Notes under the pieces: model-generated
Database searches by the model: none
What the model was told of the DNA's origin: nothing
What the model saw: only the letters and a program-made list of their open reading frames with translations
Source of the DNA: Croceibacterium atlanticum
GTDB taxonomy: Bacteria > Pseudomonadota > Alphaproteobacteria > Sphingomonadales > Sphingomonadaceae
NCBI RefSeq assembly: GCF_001008165.2
Contig: NZ_CP011452.2
Location: 2,914,001 to 2,978,000, forward strand
DNA: 64,000 nt
Reading direction: 5' to 3'
In this document: one piece after another, positions 34,974 to 43,029 of the stretch
Position numbering within the stretch: position 1 is the first letter of the stretch
Layout of the letters: the number at the start of each line of letters is the position of its first letter
Made by a program: the position numbers and the translations under genes

Positions 34974-36554
34974 ATGCGCAAGTTCGGAAACGGGGCTCTC
35001 ACGGCTGTAGCGGCGATTGCGATGCTGGGGGCTGCGCCGACCCGGGCGGAAGCGCCTGCTGCCTATAAGGAGGCCGCCGCATCAGGGGTCGATGCCCGCG
35101 CCAAGCTGGTCCAGGAGATGGTCGATTCCATCTTCAGCTTTGCGGAACCCGGTTTCCAGGAATTCAGGACGCAGGAATATGTCACCGCCATTCTGGAAGA
35201 GAACGGCTTCACCATCGAAAAGGGCGTGGCCGGCATTCCGTCTGCCTGGACGGCGACCTGGAGCAATGGCGAAGGCCCGAAGATCGCGCTGGGCAGCGAT
35301 GTGGACGGTCTGCTCGGCCTGAGCCAGAAGCCCGGCGTGGCAGAGATCACGCCGCTGGTAAAAGGCGCGCCCGGGCATGGAGAGGGCCATAATTCCGGCA
35401 TTCCCGCCATGGTTGCCGCGGCGCTGGCCGTGAAGGACGTGATGGAAGCGGAAGGCATTACCGGCACGTTGATGATCTGGCCGGGCATTGCCGAGGAATT
35501 GCTGGCGACCAAGGCATATTACGTTCGGGAAGGCATTTTCGACGGGTTCGATGCCTGCATCTTCGCCCATGTCAGCCCGGCATTCGGCACTGCCTATGGC
35601 CAGAGTCAGAGCACCGGCATGGTTTCCGTCGAATATACGTTCCAGGGCAAGACTTCGCACGGTGCCGGTGCCCCATGGGCAGGGCGCAGTGCGCTGGATG
35701 GCGTGGAGCTTATGGACGTGGCCTGGAATTTCCGCCGCGAACATCTGCCGCTGACCCAGCGTTCGCATTATGTGATCACCAATGGCGGCGGCCAGCCAAA
35801 TATCGTGCCGGGCGAAGCATCGGTCTGGTATTATTTCCGCGACGTGTCTTTTGACGGCATCCGTACATTGTTTGAAACCGGCAATACGATTGCCGAGGCG
35901 GCAGCGGAAATGACCGGCACGACCATGACGCGCCGGACGCTGGGCTATGCCGCGCCGCAATGGCCGAACAAGCCGATCGCCGAAGCCGCCTATAAGAACA
36001 TCCAGGCCGTTGGGATGCCGGAATGGTCGGCCGAGGATCAGGCCTTCGTGCGCCGCCTTCAGGAAGCGAATAATCGCGAATTGATGCCGCTGGCAACGGA
36101 AGTCGCCCCCCTCGGCGTGCCGAGTGGCAATCCGCCCATGGGCGGCCCTTCGGATGATGTGGGTGACATTATGTGGACCCTGCCGACCATCACGATCGGC
36201 TATCCCTCCCAGGCACCCAATGTGATCTTTCACAATGTGCTGGCCGCGATGGCCATGGCCACGCCCATTGCCCACAAGGGCGCCGTTGCGGGTGCCAAGG
36301 CGGTGGCGATGACGACACTTGATCTGCTGACCACGCCGGAACTTCTGGCGGAGGCGAAGAAGTACCAGCAGGAAGTGCAGTTCGCGGAACAGAGTTACGA
36401 TCCGCTGATCACGGCGGAGGATCAGCCCGCGATCGACCTGAATGCCGAGATCATGCGGGAATTGCGCCCGCAGATGGAAGAATATTATTACGATCCGGCC
36501 AGATATGACAGCTATCTGGACCAGTTGGGCATTTCCTATCCTGAAGGTGAATAG
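34974..36554 (+). CDS. Exported M20-family amidohydrolase (AbgB-like), copy 2
   Basis: A 526-residue tandem paralogue of the preceding gene, starting MRKFGNGALTAVAAIAMLGAAPTRA (a signal peptide). The same motif order is kept: EPGFQEFRTQEYV, PGHGEGHNSG, WPGIAEELLATK, GKTSHGAGAPWAGRSALDG, QPNIVPGEASVWYYFRD. Long identical blocks are shared with copy 1, especially around the dimerisation/lid domain, while the signal peptides, the region after SFDGIR and the EVAPLGVPSGNPP segment differ. This suggests duplication followed by change in the substrate-facing parts. It also has Glu in place of the metal-ligand Cys. Confidence 0.9.
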   Translation: MRKFGNGALTAVAAIAMLGAAPTRAEAPAAYKEAAASGVDARAKLVQEMVDSIFSFAEPGFQEFRTQEYVTAILEENGFTIEKGVAGIPSAWTATWSNGEGPKIALGSDVDGLLGLSQKPGVAEITPLVKGAPGHGEGHNSGIPAMVAAALAVKDVMEAEGITGTLMIWPGIAEELLATKAYYVREGIFDGFDACIFAHVSPAFGTAYGQSQSTGMVSVEYTFQGKTSHGAGAPWAGRSALDGVELMDVAWNFRREHLPLTQRSHYVITNGGGQPNIVPGEASVWYYFRDVSFDGIRTLFETGNTIAEAAAEMTGTTMTRRTLGYAAPQWPNKPIAEAAYKNIQAVGMPEWSAEDQAFVRRLQEANNRELMPLATEVAPLGVPSGNPPMGGPSDDVGDIMWTLPTITIGYPSQAPNVIFHNVLAAMAMATPIAHKGAVAGAKAVAMTTLDLLTTPELLAEAKKYQQEVQFAEQSYDPLITAEDQPAIDLNAEIMRELRPQMEEYYYDPARYDSYLDQLGISYPEGE

Positions 36555-36652
36555 GAACGAGATCAGAGGGTCCGGCGCCTCCTGCCGCGATGGTGGGAGG
36601 GGCGGGGCCCACCCTGGCGCGCCAGAGGCAACCAGCCGGATTTCCATGAAAA

Positions 36653-36690
36653 GGCCCTGGCGCGCGGAGGGGGCTAGCGCGGCCAGGGCC
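36653..36690. repeat. Inverted repeat after amidohydrolase 2
   Basis: GGCCCTGGC (36653-36661) and GCCAGGGCC (36682-36690) are perfect 9-bp arms with a 20-base loop, about 100 bases after the amidohydrolase stop. There is no T run, so it is either a Rho-dependent or bidirectional end between converging genes, or incidental. Confidence 0.5.
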
Positions 36691-36728
36691 CAATTCTCCT
36701 GCCATGTGGCGGAGATATTCGTCGGCGG

Positions 36729-36947
36729 TCACACGCCGACCGGGATCTGCGTCCCTTGCTTCAGATAGATGCGGTTATCGGCAATCTTCTCTACCGCTTC
36801 GAGCGGGAGGTAGTGGTGCATGTGGTCATTGCTGTCCGTGCGGGTCAGCTTGATGCGTTCATCTTCCACATCGTCGACCGTCCCGACATGCTGCCCACTG
36901 GCGTCGGCAATTTCCATATGTTCCTTGATGCGTAGCTTCTCGAACAT
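36729..36947 (-). CDS. DUF2171 stress-associated small protein
   Basis: A 72-residue protein reading IKEHMEIADASGQHVGTVDDVE...DRIYLKQGT. This is the PRC-barrel-like DUF2171 pattern (vIkeHMeVvgsdGehVGTVDhVeg). Function is unknown; homologues are often stress induced. An AAGGAG sits a few bases before the ATG. An EcfG-type promoter lies 38 bases upstream, which supports membership of the general stress response. Confidence 0.9.
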   Translation of the reverse strand: MFEKLRIKEHMEIADASGQHVGTVDDVEDERIKLTRTDSNDHMHHYLPLEAVEKIADNRIYLKQGTQIPVGV

Positions 36948-36985
36948 GAAGAAACTCCTTTCTATTTAATTACTTATGTCTAACC

Positions 36986-37010
36986 AACGGGTGGATGGCA
37001 GGCCCGTTCC
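36986..37010 (-). promoter_or_regulatory. EcfG-type general stress promoter for DUF2171
   Basis: On the minus strand GGAAC (37010-37006) is followed after exactly 16 bases by CGTT (36989-36986). This matches the -35/-10 consensus of the alphaproteobacterial general-stress sigma factor EcfG/SigT. The -10 element is 39 bases from the DUF2171 start, a normal leader length. Confidence 0.75.
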
Positions 37011-37043
37011 TCGTCTCGCCGCGCATGGGCCACGCCTCGCTGG

Positions 37044-37068
37044 AGAACCGGCCGGACGCTCAAACGTT
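37044..37068 (+). promoter_or_regulatory. EcfG-like promoter facing tonB (one mismatch)
   Basis: AGAAC (37044-37048), 16 bases, CGTT (37065-37068) on the plus strand, with tonB starting 36 bases later. It differs from the GGAAC-N16-CGTT consensus at one base. Together with the minus-strand site it would form a divergent stress promoter pair. Confidence 0.4.
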
Positions 37069-37103
37069 GTCCTGGCGAACCGATTGCGGGCAAGGTGCCG
37101 GAC

Positions 37104-37838
37104 ATGGTGGAAACAGGGGAAAAGACGGCTCGCTTCCATCGGCCGCGCTGGGGCACGCTGGCCCTGGTTGTTTTGTTCCACCTCGTGGCTCTTGCCGGCC
37201 TGGTGCGCGCCTTCGCGCCTGACCTGACCTCCACCGCGATAGAGAAAGCGACTTCATTCGTCAGCGTGACCGTGCGCACCCGCCCGCCGCCGGAACCGGA
37301 AGTGACGCCCAGCCCGGATCCCGAACCGCAACCCGAACAGGGCGCCGCAGCGGAGCAGGCGCAGGAGGCGATTGCGCGGGAAGTCGTCGCCCCCGAAGCC
37401 CCTATTCCGCGTCCCAGCTCGGCGCCGCGTGCTTCCTCGACCGGAAATGCCAATCTGGCAGGGGCAGGATCGGAAGGTGCAGGAACGGGCGCCGGAGGAG
37501 AGGGCGAGGGCACGGGATCGGGCCGGGCAGGCAGCGGGCAGGGCGGTCTGCCGGTAACGAAGCCGGTGAAGATTGCCGGCGATATCAATGATGCACGCGA
37601 TTATCCCGTCCCGGAAGGCGGACGGGACGAAAGGCGCGGGCATGAGGTCATCGTCTATATGACGGTCGGCAAGGACGGGCGCGCGCGGGATTGCCGTGTC
37701 GTCAAACCGAGCCCCGACCCCGTAGCCGATCGCATCACCTGCGAGCTGGCGGAGGAGCGTTTCCGTTTCCGCCCTGCCCGCGATGCAGAAGGCAATCCGG
37801 TAGAGTCCACTTATGGCTGGCGGCAGCGCTGGTTTTGA
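37104..37838 (+). CDS. TonB-family energy transducer
   Basis: A 244-residue TonB protein that couples the proton motive force to outer-membrane receptors, of which two lie in this window. It has a short cytoplasmic tail, one transmembrane helix (TLALVVLFHLVALAGLVRAFA), a Pro/Glu-rich periplasmic spacer (RTRPPPEPEVTPSPDPEPQP) and a Gly-rich stretch. The C-terminal domain has EVIVYMTVGKDGRARDCRVV and a final RFRFRPARDAEGNPV. The ATG at 37104 has AAGG at good spacing; a GTG at 37095 is possible. ExbB/ExbD are not adjacent. Confidence 0.88.
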   Translation: MVETGEKTARFHRPRWGTLALVVLFHLVALAGLVRAFAPDLTSTAIEKATSFVSVTVRTRPPPEPEVTPSPDPEPQPEQGAAAEQAQEAIAREVVAPEAPIPRPSSAPRASSTGNANLAGAGSEGAGTGAGGEGEGTGSGRAGSGQGGLPVTKPVKIAGDINDARDYPVPEGGRDERRGHEVIVYMTVGKDGRARDCRVVKPSPDPVADRITCELAEERFRFRPARDAEGNPVESTYGWRQRWF

Positions 37839-37895
37839 TGACTTGATAGGTTTTGGCGGTTAGAAAACGCGGCACTTCAGGAGAAAAGGCGGGCG

Positions 37896-38930
37896 ATGAC
37901 AACGATCCATCCGGTTGTGTTGTGCGGCGGGGCCGGGACCAGGCTCTGGCCCCGCAGCCGAAAAACTGCACCCAAACCATTTTTGCCACTAATTGGCGAG
38001 AAGACCCTGTTCGAAGCCACGCTGGATCGCTGTTCGGACCGTGATCTGTTCGCGCCGCCCATCATCGTGACCGGAGCGATGCATTTGTCATATGTGGAGG
38101 AACAATCCGCTGCCGTCGCGGGCACGCAGGTGATTGTCGAACCGGATGCGCGCAATACGGCGGCGGCCATTGCGCTGGCCGCGGCGCGGCTGCCGGAAGA
38201 TGCGCTTATGCTGGTCTGCCCCAGCGATCACTATATCGGAAAGAAGGATGCTTTCCTGGCGGCGATCCGTTCCGCCGCCGAACTGGCGAGCGAGGACTGG
38301 CTGGTTTCCTTCGGCATCACCGCAACTTCACCGGAAACAGGTTTTGGCTATATCCTTCGCGGCGAGCCAGTGGGGGCGGGTTTCCGTATCGAAAGTTTCG
38401 TGGAAAAGCCTGACCAGGCCACCGCCGAACAATTCCTGGCCAACGGCAATTACAGCTGGAATGGCGGAATCTTTCTCTTCCGTGCCGGCTTCCTGATGCA
38501 GGAACTGGAAAAATATCGTCCCGATATCGCCTCTGCCGTGTCCGAGGCCGTGGCCGGAGGGCATGAAGAAGGCGCCCAGTTCCACCCTGATGCCGAGGCA
38601 TTCGCCCGTATCAAGGGGGAATCCATCGACTATGCCGTGATGGAAAATACCGATCGCGCGGCTGTCGTGCCGGTATCAATGGGGTGGTCCGATATCGGCA
38701 ACTGGCAGGCCTTGCGCGATGCGCGCGAAGGCGATGAAGGCGGCAACCGGACACGCGGACCCGTGGAAATCGTCGATTGCCGCAATGTGCTCGCGGAAAC
38801 TGACGGGCCGCGCATTTCCATCATCGGCCTGGAAAATATCGCCGTGGTAGTGGACGGTAATGAGGTTCTGGTGACGACGATGGAGGGGGCCCAGAAGGTC
38901 GGCAAGCTGAGCGGAGCCAGCAACCAGTAG
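37896..38930 (+). CDS. manC: Mannose-1-phosphate guanylyltransferase
   Basis: Synthesises GDP-mannose from mannose-1-phosphate and GTP for exopolysaccharide or LPS sugars. The 344-residue protein has the nucleotidyltransferase signature VVLCGGAGTRLWPRSR with the pyrophosphorylase Lys in APKPFLPL. It also has DHYIGKKDAF, FGYILRGEPV and the substrate motif FVEKPDQATAEQFL. It is shorter than bifunctional ManC/AlgA (about 470 residues), lacking the C-terminal cupin isomerase domain, so it is monofunctional. It converges with the bphP gene (20-base gap). Confidence 0.94.
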   Translation: MTTIHPVVLCGGAGTRLWPRSRKTAPKPFLPLIGEKTLFEATLDRCSDRDLFAPPIIVTGAMHLSYVEEQSAAVAGTQVIVEPDARNTAAAIALAAARLPEDALMLVCPSDHYIGKKDAFLAAIRSAAELASEDWLVSFGITATSPETGFGYILRGEPVGAGFRIESFVEKPDQATAEQFLANGNYSWNGGIFLFRAGFLMQELEKYRPDIASAVSEAVAGGHEEGAQFHPDAEAFARIKGESIDYAVMENTDRAAVVPVSMGWSDIGNWQALRDAREGDEGGNRTRGPVEIVDCRNVLAETDGPRISIIGLENIAVVVDGNEVLVTTMEGAQKVGKLSGASNQ

Positions 38931-38950
38931 GAACCTGGCAGGGGGCACGT

Positions 38951-41530
38951 TCAGCCCCCGGATTCGGCTTCCGCCTTCTCCAGCAGGCTCTTCAGATCTT
39001 CGGACGTATAGGGTTTCATCATCACGCCATTCGCCTTGGAATCCGACAGGATTTCCACTGCATCGCCATAGCCGGTAACGAACCAGAACGGGATGCCGGC
39101 CTTCGCCAGTCGTTCGGCCACAGGCTCGCTCGATTCCTCGCCCAGATTGAAGTCCAGCAAGGCCAGGTCCGGCGGATCCTTGTCGATTGCGGCCATGGCC
39201 TGTTCGACAGAGCTGGCGACCGTCACTTTCCTGACGCCCAGCCCCTTCAGAATATCCTCCGCGTCCAGGGCGATGATGATGCTGTCTTCCACCAGCAGGA
39301 CATTATCGCGCGCGCCCTTCGCGGCATGGTTCGCGCTCCCCAGCTTGCGTTCCGCAAATATTTCGGCGGGGTCCTTGCCCCGCGCCTCGGGCACGTCCCG
39401 GACAAAGCGACCGGGGATGATGAAATCGGCTTCCACGCCCTTCAGCTTGTACCGGATATCCGCCTCGCCATGCAGTTCGAATGGGATAGACCTGGTGATT
39501 ATGGTGCTGCCGAATCCCTGCCTGGTCGGCGCCTTGACGGGCGGCCCGCCGCGTTCTCGCCAGGAAATTACGAGTTCGCCGCTGTCATCGACCTTGGCTT
39601 CGATTTCCAGCCTTCCGCTGCGATCGCACAGGCAGCCATATTTGACCGAATTGGTCATCATCTCGTGCAGCACCAGGGCCAGAACCGTATAGGCTTCAGG
39701 CGTCACGAGCACGTCCGCGCCCTTCACGATCACGCGGTCTGTCTTGCCGCTCAGATAGGCTTCCGCCTCTGCTTCGATCAGGCTGTGCAGTGATGCGGGC
39801 GCCCATTGTTCGCGGGTGATATTGTCATGGGCCATGGCCAAGGCGCGGATCCGGCCGCTGACCAGTTCGGCAAAGCCTTCGATATCGCTTGCTTCCGGGC
39901 GGGACTGGCTGACGAGGCTGCGGATCAGCGTCAGTATGTTCCGCACGCGGTGATTCAGTTCCGCGATCAGCAGGTCCTGCTGTTGCTGCGCCCGCGACCT
40001 TTCGCGGATGGCATCGTCGGTTATGCGCAGGATCACTTCCAGTAATGTGACCCGCAGATTTTCGGCAATGGCCAGTTCTTCCGGCGTCCAGGGCGCGCTG
40101 CGGCCGCGGACGGATTCCTGCCACGCCTCAAAGCTCTTGCGCGGTGTCAGGCGCGACCCGTTGGGGCCATATTCGACGGGTTTTTCCGGATTGCCGCCCC
40201 AGGTTACGACTTGCGGCAATTCGCGCCGCCACAGGATCACGTAATCGCGCGGTCTGCGCGATACGGGCACGATCAGAGCCCCCGCGGCGCAATCGGCAAA
40301 GGCGGCGGCCTTGGGCAGGAGATCGGCAATCGTGTCCGAACAGATGATCTGCCCGGTGGACATTTCATTGAGTTGCGGCAGCAATGCCCGGAATTCCGCC
40401 TCGTTCGGGGCCTCGCCGCGCGTCTCATATTCGCCATCGATGATCACGCTCGATCCATCATGGCTGATAACTTCGCGCATGATGCCGTCTATCGTGGCGA
40501 GATTTTCGACCAGCGAGATTCCGCCCGCCATGCGGCTCATCAGCCGGTCATGCAATTCGCGCCCGCGTTCGCGCAGGTGGCGGCCGGCATTGGCCTGTTC
40601 CAGTTCCAGTTGCAGGGCGAAAAGCTGGGCGAACAATTCCGCCACGGTGCGCAGGGAATAGGGCAGCACGCGCGGCGAATAATGATGGCAGGCGAACAGG
40701 CCCCACAATTTGCCGTCGATCACCACGGAGATCGACAGCGAGGCGCGCACGCCCATATTTTGCAGATATTCGATATGGATCGGCGAAACAGCGCGTAGCG
40801 TGCTGAGCGACAGGTCAATCGGCTCACCACCCTTGCGGGTCGGCGGTTCGATCGGGATTTGCCGTCCGTTCACATCGCTGATGATCCGGAACAGGTTGCG
40901 GACATAAAGCCGCCGCGCCTGCTGCGGAATATCCGTCTTGGGATAGCGCAGATTGAGGAATCTCTCGAGATGCGGTTCACGCTCTTCGGCCACGACTTCG
41001 CCGCTTTCATCCGCGTGAAAGCGATAGACCATCACCCGGTCGAAGCCGAGCAACGCCTTCATCTCCTGCGCGGCCTGCCTGCACAATTCCTCTATGCCCC
41101 TGGCCTTTTTCAGCCGGTCCATGATCGGGCGTATCGCGCTGGTATGTTGTTGCAGGCTGTCCGCGTCGGTCGGTTCCACCTCGATAATGGTCAGCGGGCC
41201 GCTGCGATGCATGGCAAGGTCGAAATGCTGGTCTGCGCCCAGCAGATCGACCCCGAACATGCGTTGCACTTCCGCGTCTTCCAGGTGGTTTTCCAGCCGT
41301 GACTGCAACAGGGCAATCGCCTTGTCGGTGAATATCCGGGCCAGCGGCGTTCCGGGTTGCGGGGCTTGTTCCAGCTGGAGCAATTCGCCGGCATTGGCAG
41401 AGCAGTGTTGCACCAGCCAGTTTTCGTCCAGCGCAAGCAGGGCCCCGAAATCCTGGATCTTCCCAAGTTGATGGATCGGTTCGCGGTCGCAATTGGTCAG
41501 AGTGACGGTTTCGTCCTGAGTTTTTTTCAT
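38951..41530 (-). CDS. bphP: Bacteriophytochrome with HWE histidine kinase and C-terminal receiver
   Basis: A red/far-red photoreceptor of 859 residues. The N-terminal PAS domain carries the biliverdin-binding Cys14 (TNCDREPIHQLGKIQDFG). The GAF domain has RYPKTDIPQQARRLY with the Asp of the DIP motif, followed by a PHY domain. The kinase is HWE type (ELNHRVRNILTLI, phospho-His near residue 527) with an HATPase region (GFGSTIITRSIPFEL). A fused receiver domain ends the protein: DNVLLVEDSIIIALDAE, phospho-Asp in LALLDFNLG near 792, and the Lys in MMKPYTSEDL. Its start overlaps the bphO stop by 4 bases, so chromophore enzyme and apoprotein are co-made. HWE kinases often feed the PhyR/EcfG general stress pathway; the output here is not shown. 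Confidence 0.95.
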   Translation of the reverse strand: MKKTQDETVTLTNCDREPIHQLGKIQDFGALLALDENWLVQHCSANAGELLQLEQAPQPGTPLARIFTDKAIALLQSRLENHLEDAEVQRMFGVDLLGADQHFDLAMHRSGPLTIIEVEPTDADSLQQHTSAIRPIMDRLKKARGIEELCRQAAQEMKALLGFDRVMVYRFHADESGEVVAEEREPHLERFLNLRYPKTDIPQQARRLYVRNLFRIISDVNGRQIPIEPPTRKGGEPIDLSLSTLRAVSPIHIEYLQNMGVRASLSISVVIDGKLWGLFACHHYSPRVLPYSLRTVAELFAQLFALQLELEQANAGRHLRERGRELHDRLMSRMAGGISLVENLATIDGIMREVISHDGSSVIIDGEYETRGEAPNEAEFRALLPQLNEMSTGQIICSDTIADLLPKAAAFADCAAGALIVPVSRRPRDYVILWRRELPQVVTWGGNPEKPVEYGPNGSRLTPRKSFEAWQESVRGRSAPWTPEELAIAENLRVTLLEVILRITDDAIRERSRAQQQQDLLIAELNHRVRNILTLIRSLVSQSRPEASDIEGFAELVSGRIRALAMAHDNITREQWAPASLHSLIEAEAEAYLSGKTDRVIVKGADVLVTPEAYTVLALVLHEMMTNSVKYGCLCDRSGRLEIEAKVDDSGELVISWRERGGPPVKAPTRQGFGSTIITRSIPFELHGEADIRYKLKGVEADFIIPGRFVRDVPEARGKDPAEIFAERKLGSANHAAKGARDNVLLVEDSIIIALDAEDILKGLGVRKVTVASSVEQAMAAIDKDPPDLALLDFNLGEESSEPVAERLAKAGIPFWFVTGYGDAVEILSDSKANGVMMKPYTSEDLKSLLEKAEAESGG

Positions 41531-42090
41531 GCCGCGAGGCGATCCTGTTCGGCCTGTGCCGCTTCGGCGAAACAGGCAAAGACAGCCCGCGCTGCCATGC
41601 TCGCGGCATTTACCTGCGCGGGATCGGCTGCCTGTTCGATCGTGGGGCGCAGCCTGTTCCAGAACCCGGTCATCGCATCATCGGACAGGAAACGGGTGGC
41701 TGCGGTGGATGCGCCGGCCTTGCGCATGCGGGTGAGGATTGCGCGATTGCCCATCTGCGATCCGGCCAGTGCCCAGGCCATGCCCAGCGGATCTGCGCCA
41801 TCCGGCATGTGGAAATTGCGCCGGGGGACTGAAAACGGTTCCCCCAGTTCTGCCAGGTCTTCCAGCAGCAAGGGAACCATGGGCGGGGGGCGAGTGGTGT
41901 CCGGGCAATGGCGCAAGGCCCAGCGTTCAATCGGCGCCCGTGCCGATAGCTGCATGGTCAGGAACTGCCGGTAATGTGTTGTGCTGCACAGATCGAGGCG
42001 GGAAACCATGCGGTCCAGCCGGTCATGTTCTTCGGCGCATGCCCGCTTCAGAGAAGCGCGCAGATTTCGCTCCGCCCGAATGTCGTCCAA
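41527..42090 (-). CDS. bphO: Biliverdin-producing heme oxygenase
   Basis: Cleaves heme to biliverdin, CO and iron, giving the chromophore for the phytochrome encoded immediately downstream. With a TTG start at 42090 the protein is 187 residues, the usual BphO length, and GGGGGA lies 9 bases upstream. The heme-ligand His is H22 in CAEEHDRLDRMVSRLDL, and the distal helix has LAGSQMGNRAIL. The open frame reaches 42255, but that would overlap the divergent DUF2721 start. A near-match stress promoter (42183-42207) would also start transcription inside the extension, supporting the shorter form. The stop overlaps the bphP start (ATGA). Confidence 0.88.
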   Translation of the reverse strand: MDDIRAERNLRASLKRACAEEHDRLDRMVSRLDLCSTTHYRQFLTMQLSARAPIERWALRHCPDTTRPPPMVPLLLEDLAELGEPFSVPRRNFHMPDGADPLGMAWALAGSQMGNRAILTRMRKAGASTAATRFLSDDAMTGFWNRLRPTIEQAADPAQVNAASMAARAVFACFAEAAQAEQDRLAA

Positions 42091-42182
42091 TTGCCGGAGT
42101 CCCCCGTCGCGTATCCAGCGGGAAGGGGCATTGTCGCCACGGACCGCTTGATAGTTGCAATCATCAATAGATAAGTTGCAGT

Positions 42183-42207
42183 AATGGTTGGCAATGGGTC
42201 CGGTTCC
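42183..42207 (-). promoter_or_regulatory. Possible EcfG-like promoter for bphO-bphP
   Basis: On the minus strand GGAAC (42207-42203), 16 bases, CATT (42186-42183): one base from the EcfG consensus GGAAC-N16-CGTT, about 93 bases before the TTG start of bphO. Weak on its own; noted because two similar sites lie at 37 kb. Confidence 0.3.
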
Positions 42208-42253
42208 CGGAAATGCCTGAAACACAGCCCGCCTTTCACAGGGGAATGCGTTC

Positions 42254-42694
42254 ATGATCGCGCAGACAATTCAGCTGGCCCTGGCCCCGGTCTTCATGCT
42301 GGTGGCCATCGGCAATATCATGAACATATTGTCCACCCGGCTGGGCCGTGTGGTGGACCGGTCACGCGTGCTGCAACAACTCCATGCGGAAACATCGGGC
42401 GTTGAACATGATGCGGTGGTGCGGGAAATGCGCATGGTCGCAAGGCGCATCCGCATCATCAGCCAGGCAATCTTGCTGCTGGTTGCCAGCGGCCTGACGG
42501 TGGGCATCGTCGTTGCCCTGCTGTTCGTGGAAGAACTGGCCGATCTTGATCTGCAACTGGTCGTGGCGGGCGCCTTCACAATTGCTATCGGCCTGTTGAT
42601 GATCGCGCTGGTCCTGTTCATCCGCGAAACCAGACAGGCGACCGAGGCGCTACAGATTCCCGAGACTTATCTGGAGCTTGAACGCAAGCTCTAG
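42254..42694 (+). CDS. DUF2721 membrane protein
   Basis: A 146-residue inner-membrane protein of unknown function. It has an N-terminal helix (IQLALAPVFMLVAIGNIMNIL), then TRLGRVVDRSRVLQQ, the typical DUF2721 basic segment. A cytoplasmic stretch with REMRMVARRIRIISQAI follows, and two more helices. The C-terminus is IPETYLELERKL. It is divergent from bphO and converges with the PHA-system gene 20 bases away. Confidence 0.9.
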   Translation: MIAQTIQLALAPVFMLVAIGNIMNILSTRLGRVVDRSRVLQQLHAETSGVEHDAVVREMRMVARRIRIISQAILLLVASGLTVGIVVALLFVEELADLDLQLVVAGAFTIAIGLLMIALVLFIRETRQATEALQIPETYLELERKL

Positions 42695-42714
42695 TTTGGT
42701 GGAGCTTTGCCTTT

Positions 42715-43029
42715 TCAGCCCGCTCTGGGCGGTTCTATCAGCTTGTCGCCCTGCTGGCGCACCGCACTTTCGATTATAGGCTGGAGGAAACCCAGCGCCG
42801 GCGGCAGATCGAACACCACCACCACGCGGCTTTCCTCCACGTCGATATGGCCAATAATGCTCTGCCCGATGGCGCTGATGGTCATCGCCATGCGGTCTTC
42901 GCTCGGCCAGTCAGTCGCCACAGTGGCCATGCCGCCGGGAATGTGATCGGCGATTTCGTGGCTGTTCGCTTTCAGGCGTCGGCGGACTTCGGCCCGTTCC
43001 AGCGCATGTGGAATGGCGACTTCCATCAA
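42715..43029 (-). CDS. Polyhydroxyalkanoic acid system family protein
   Basis: A 104-residue protein matching the small PHA_gran_rgn family: starts EVAIPHALERAEVRRRLKAN, centre ISAIGQSIIGHIDVEESRVVVVFDLP, end FLQPIIESAV. Family members are found near polyhydroxyalkanoate granule genes, with unknown function. It overlaps the stop of the upstream XpaC-like gene by 4 bases, so it belongs to the telA operon here rather than to a PHA synthase cluster. Confidence 0.85.
   Translation of the reverse strand: MMEVAIPHALERAEVRRRLKANSHEIADHIPGGMATVATDWPSEDRMAMTISAIGQSIIGHIDVEESRVVVVFDLPPALGFLQPIIESAVRQQGDKLIEPPRAG

Noticed and set aside
42091-42255. N-terminal extension of heme oxygenase to 42255
   Set aside because: It would overlap the divergent DUF2721 start, has no homology to the family, and a TTG with a good ribosome site at 42090 gives the normal length.
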